Shown here in pieces: positions 63,119 to 64,000 of a stretch of 64,000 nucleotides of DNA (positions are counted from its first letter, which is position 1; every line of letters begins with the position of its first letter). Below the pieces are notes generated by a model. That model saw nothing but the letters and a program-made list of their open reading frames with translations, was not told the DNA's origin and searched no databases. Where the stretch lies: the NCBI GenBank assembly GCA_047633195.1, contig JBLIEU010000010.1:6803-70802 (forward strand). Reading direction: 5' to 3'. Made by a program: the position numbers and the translations under genes. The DNA comes from JAKVAV01 sp047633195. Lineage in GTDB: Bacteria > Bacteroidota > Bacteroidia > Flavobacteriales_D > Cryomorphaceae.

Positions 63119-64000
63119 ATAATCGAACAAACTTCATTTGATTTCTCTTTCCATCAATGGAGAAATCCATGGTGTAAACTCCTGCAGGGAGTTCTTCAAC
63201 ATTTAGCCTAAAAAATTGACGGTCATTGTAAACTCTTATTTCATCAAACCTTATGAGTCTGCCTGTAATATCTACTATGCTTAGCTCAACGACTTCTCCA
63301 AGTGATTCATTGCTTAGTATAGTTAGATTTCCAGTAGTAGGATTGGGGAAAAGAGTCAGATCATCTGTCCCCGATTCTCTTTCCAGCTCGCCGTCACAAT
63401 CAGGATAGATCATCTTTGAGTCGAATGCGGTTAGGCCGCCTTGATCAATTACTCGCACACTGAGCTCGTACCAATAAACGTCTGTATCCGCACATCCTGT
63501 CGGGTTTACTAGAGTGATTCCACTTCCGAAGTCATACTCTTGCAGTACATGGAAATGAGTGTTATGATGCAACAAGTGCTTCCATTCAAACGACATTTCA
63601 GAAGCTGAATTTTCTGAATCGATCACGCTAGCCGAAAGTTCAAATGTTGAAGGAAAATCTACCGAATAGAGATCACCATCAGCAATACTCACTATTTCTA
63701 CCTCTGGCGGGGTATTGTTTAATGAGATGAGAATTTCTTTGTCGTTTGTGGCGCCCACACTATCTGTAACTGTGAGAGTGGTAGTAAACGACTTGAGTCC
63801 ACTGTCTTCAAAATCATGACTAACTAAGGCTCCTTCAGCAGTTGAACCATCTCCAAAATCCCATTCATACGTAATTGATCCACCTTCAGGGTCATAAGAT
63901 TGCGTTGCATCAAAGCTTAAAGCCATCGGCGACGGTCCGTATATAGTGTCATTTTCAATTACAGGAACTGGCTTAAGGTTGCCGCCAAAACATATTCTAT
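63117..64000 (-). CDS. Third secreted sugar dehydrogenase paralogue, C-terminal part (cut by window edge)
   Basis: The reverse frame is open to the window edge, and the product enters at RICFGGNLKPVPV, the end of the dehydrogenase propeller. It then contains the PKD-like domain (FDATQSYDPEGGSITYEWDF), the module with LLHHNTHFHVLQEY, YPDCDG and a T9SS tail (LTLFPNPTTGNLTIL, NQMKFVRL). It aligns block for block with the other two copies and has no stop where the first copy carries its second TAG, reading KPVPVIEND there. The N-terminal catalytic part lies beyond the window. Confidence 0.88.
   Translation of the reverse strand, partial: RICFGGNLKPVPVIENDTIYGPSPMALSFDATQSYDPEGGSITYEWDFGDGSTAEGALVSHDFEDSGLKSFTTTLTVTDSVGATNDKEILISLNNTPPEVEIVSIADGDLYSVDFPSTFELSASVIDSENSASEMSFEWKHLLHHNTHFHVLQEYDFGSGITLVNPTGCADTDVYWYELSVRVIDQGGLTAFDSKMIYPDCDGELERESGTDDLTLFPNPTTGNLTILSNESLGEVVELSIVDITGRLIRFDEIRVYNDRQFFRLNVEELPAGVYTMDFSIDGKRNQMKFVRL

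Noticed and set aside
1..64000. CRISPR arrays, tRNAs, rRNAs, insertion sequences, prophage
   Set aside because: Looked for by eye; no regularly spaced repeats, cloverleaf sequences, transposases or integrases were found.

Overview
The window reads as a chromosomal segment from a member of the Bacteroidota, most likely a marine or cold-water Flavobacteriales relative. This inference rests on several secreted proteins with C-terminal type IX secretion (T9SS) sorting domains, a lipoprotein TamA (TamL) next to TamB, TAnnTTTG promoter elements instead of the usual TATAAT box, lineage-typical families (DUF6090, propeller sensors, bifunctional OtsAB) and a DUF3494 ice-binding protein. No rRNA, tRNA, CRISPR array, transposase, integrase or phage gene was seen.

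Layout. 0-3.3 kb: a DUF6090 gene cut by the left edge, a small membrane protein and a P-domain/T9SS protein with a frameshift just before its sorting domain. 3.4-6.4 kb: a GC-rich second DNA polymerase III alpha (DnaE2/ImuC type) with a promoter that contains a palindrome. 6.5-12.3 kb: a lipoprotein, an FkbM-like methyltransferase, small membrane proteins and a beta-propeller receptor fused to an adenylate cyclase. 12.3-21.7 kb: a stress-flavoured stretch (UspA, HD hydrolase, RluA, CIA30, trehalose synthase/phosphatase, GH15, OsmC) with three decayed genes (TMEM175 channel, OmpR-type regulator, GreA/GreB-like protein). 21.8-27.7 kb: small outer-membrane barrel, subtilase, a repetitive secreted protein, and the ergothioneine genes egtB-egtD-DUF427.

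27.7-31.5 kb (minus): a tight run dapD, GT9 heptosyltransferase-like, Sua5-like, CCA-adding/HD enzyme. 31.5-34.0 kb: secreted lipase, ruvX, clpP. 34.2-41.4 kb: tamB-tamL, overlapping by one base. 41.5-49.9 kb: GT-C-like membrane protein, LOG-family protein, PEP carboxylase, helicase, ung, two small proteins, BASS transporter. 49.9-50.3 kb: a gene-free stretch packed with inverted repeats, a candidate structured RNA. 50.3-53.8 kb: CPXCG protein, a two-gene module of unknown function (short protein plus DUF6745), typA. 53.9-57.8 kb: a double ice-binding-domain protein with a propeller and T9SS tail, then an SPFH protein.

57.8-64.0 kb: three paralogous secreted PQQ-type sugar dehydrogenases on alternating strands, each with PKD-like repeats, a conserved HHNTHFH motif and a T9SS tail. 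The first is full length but carries two in-frame TAG codons. The main unusual signals are this triplicated family with its nonsense-interrupted copy, the structured intergenic region, the dnaE2 operator-like palindrome, the DUF6745 module and the concentration of decayed genes between 12 and 21 kb.
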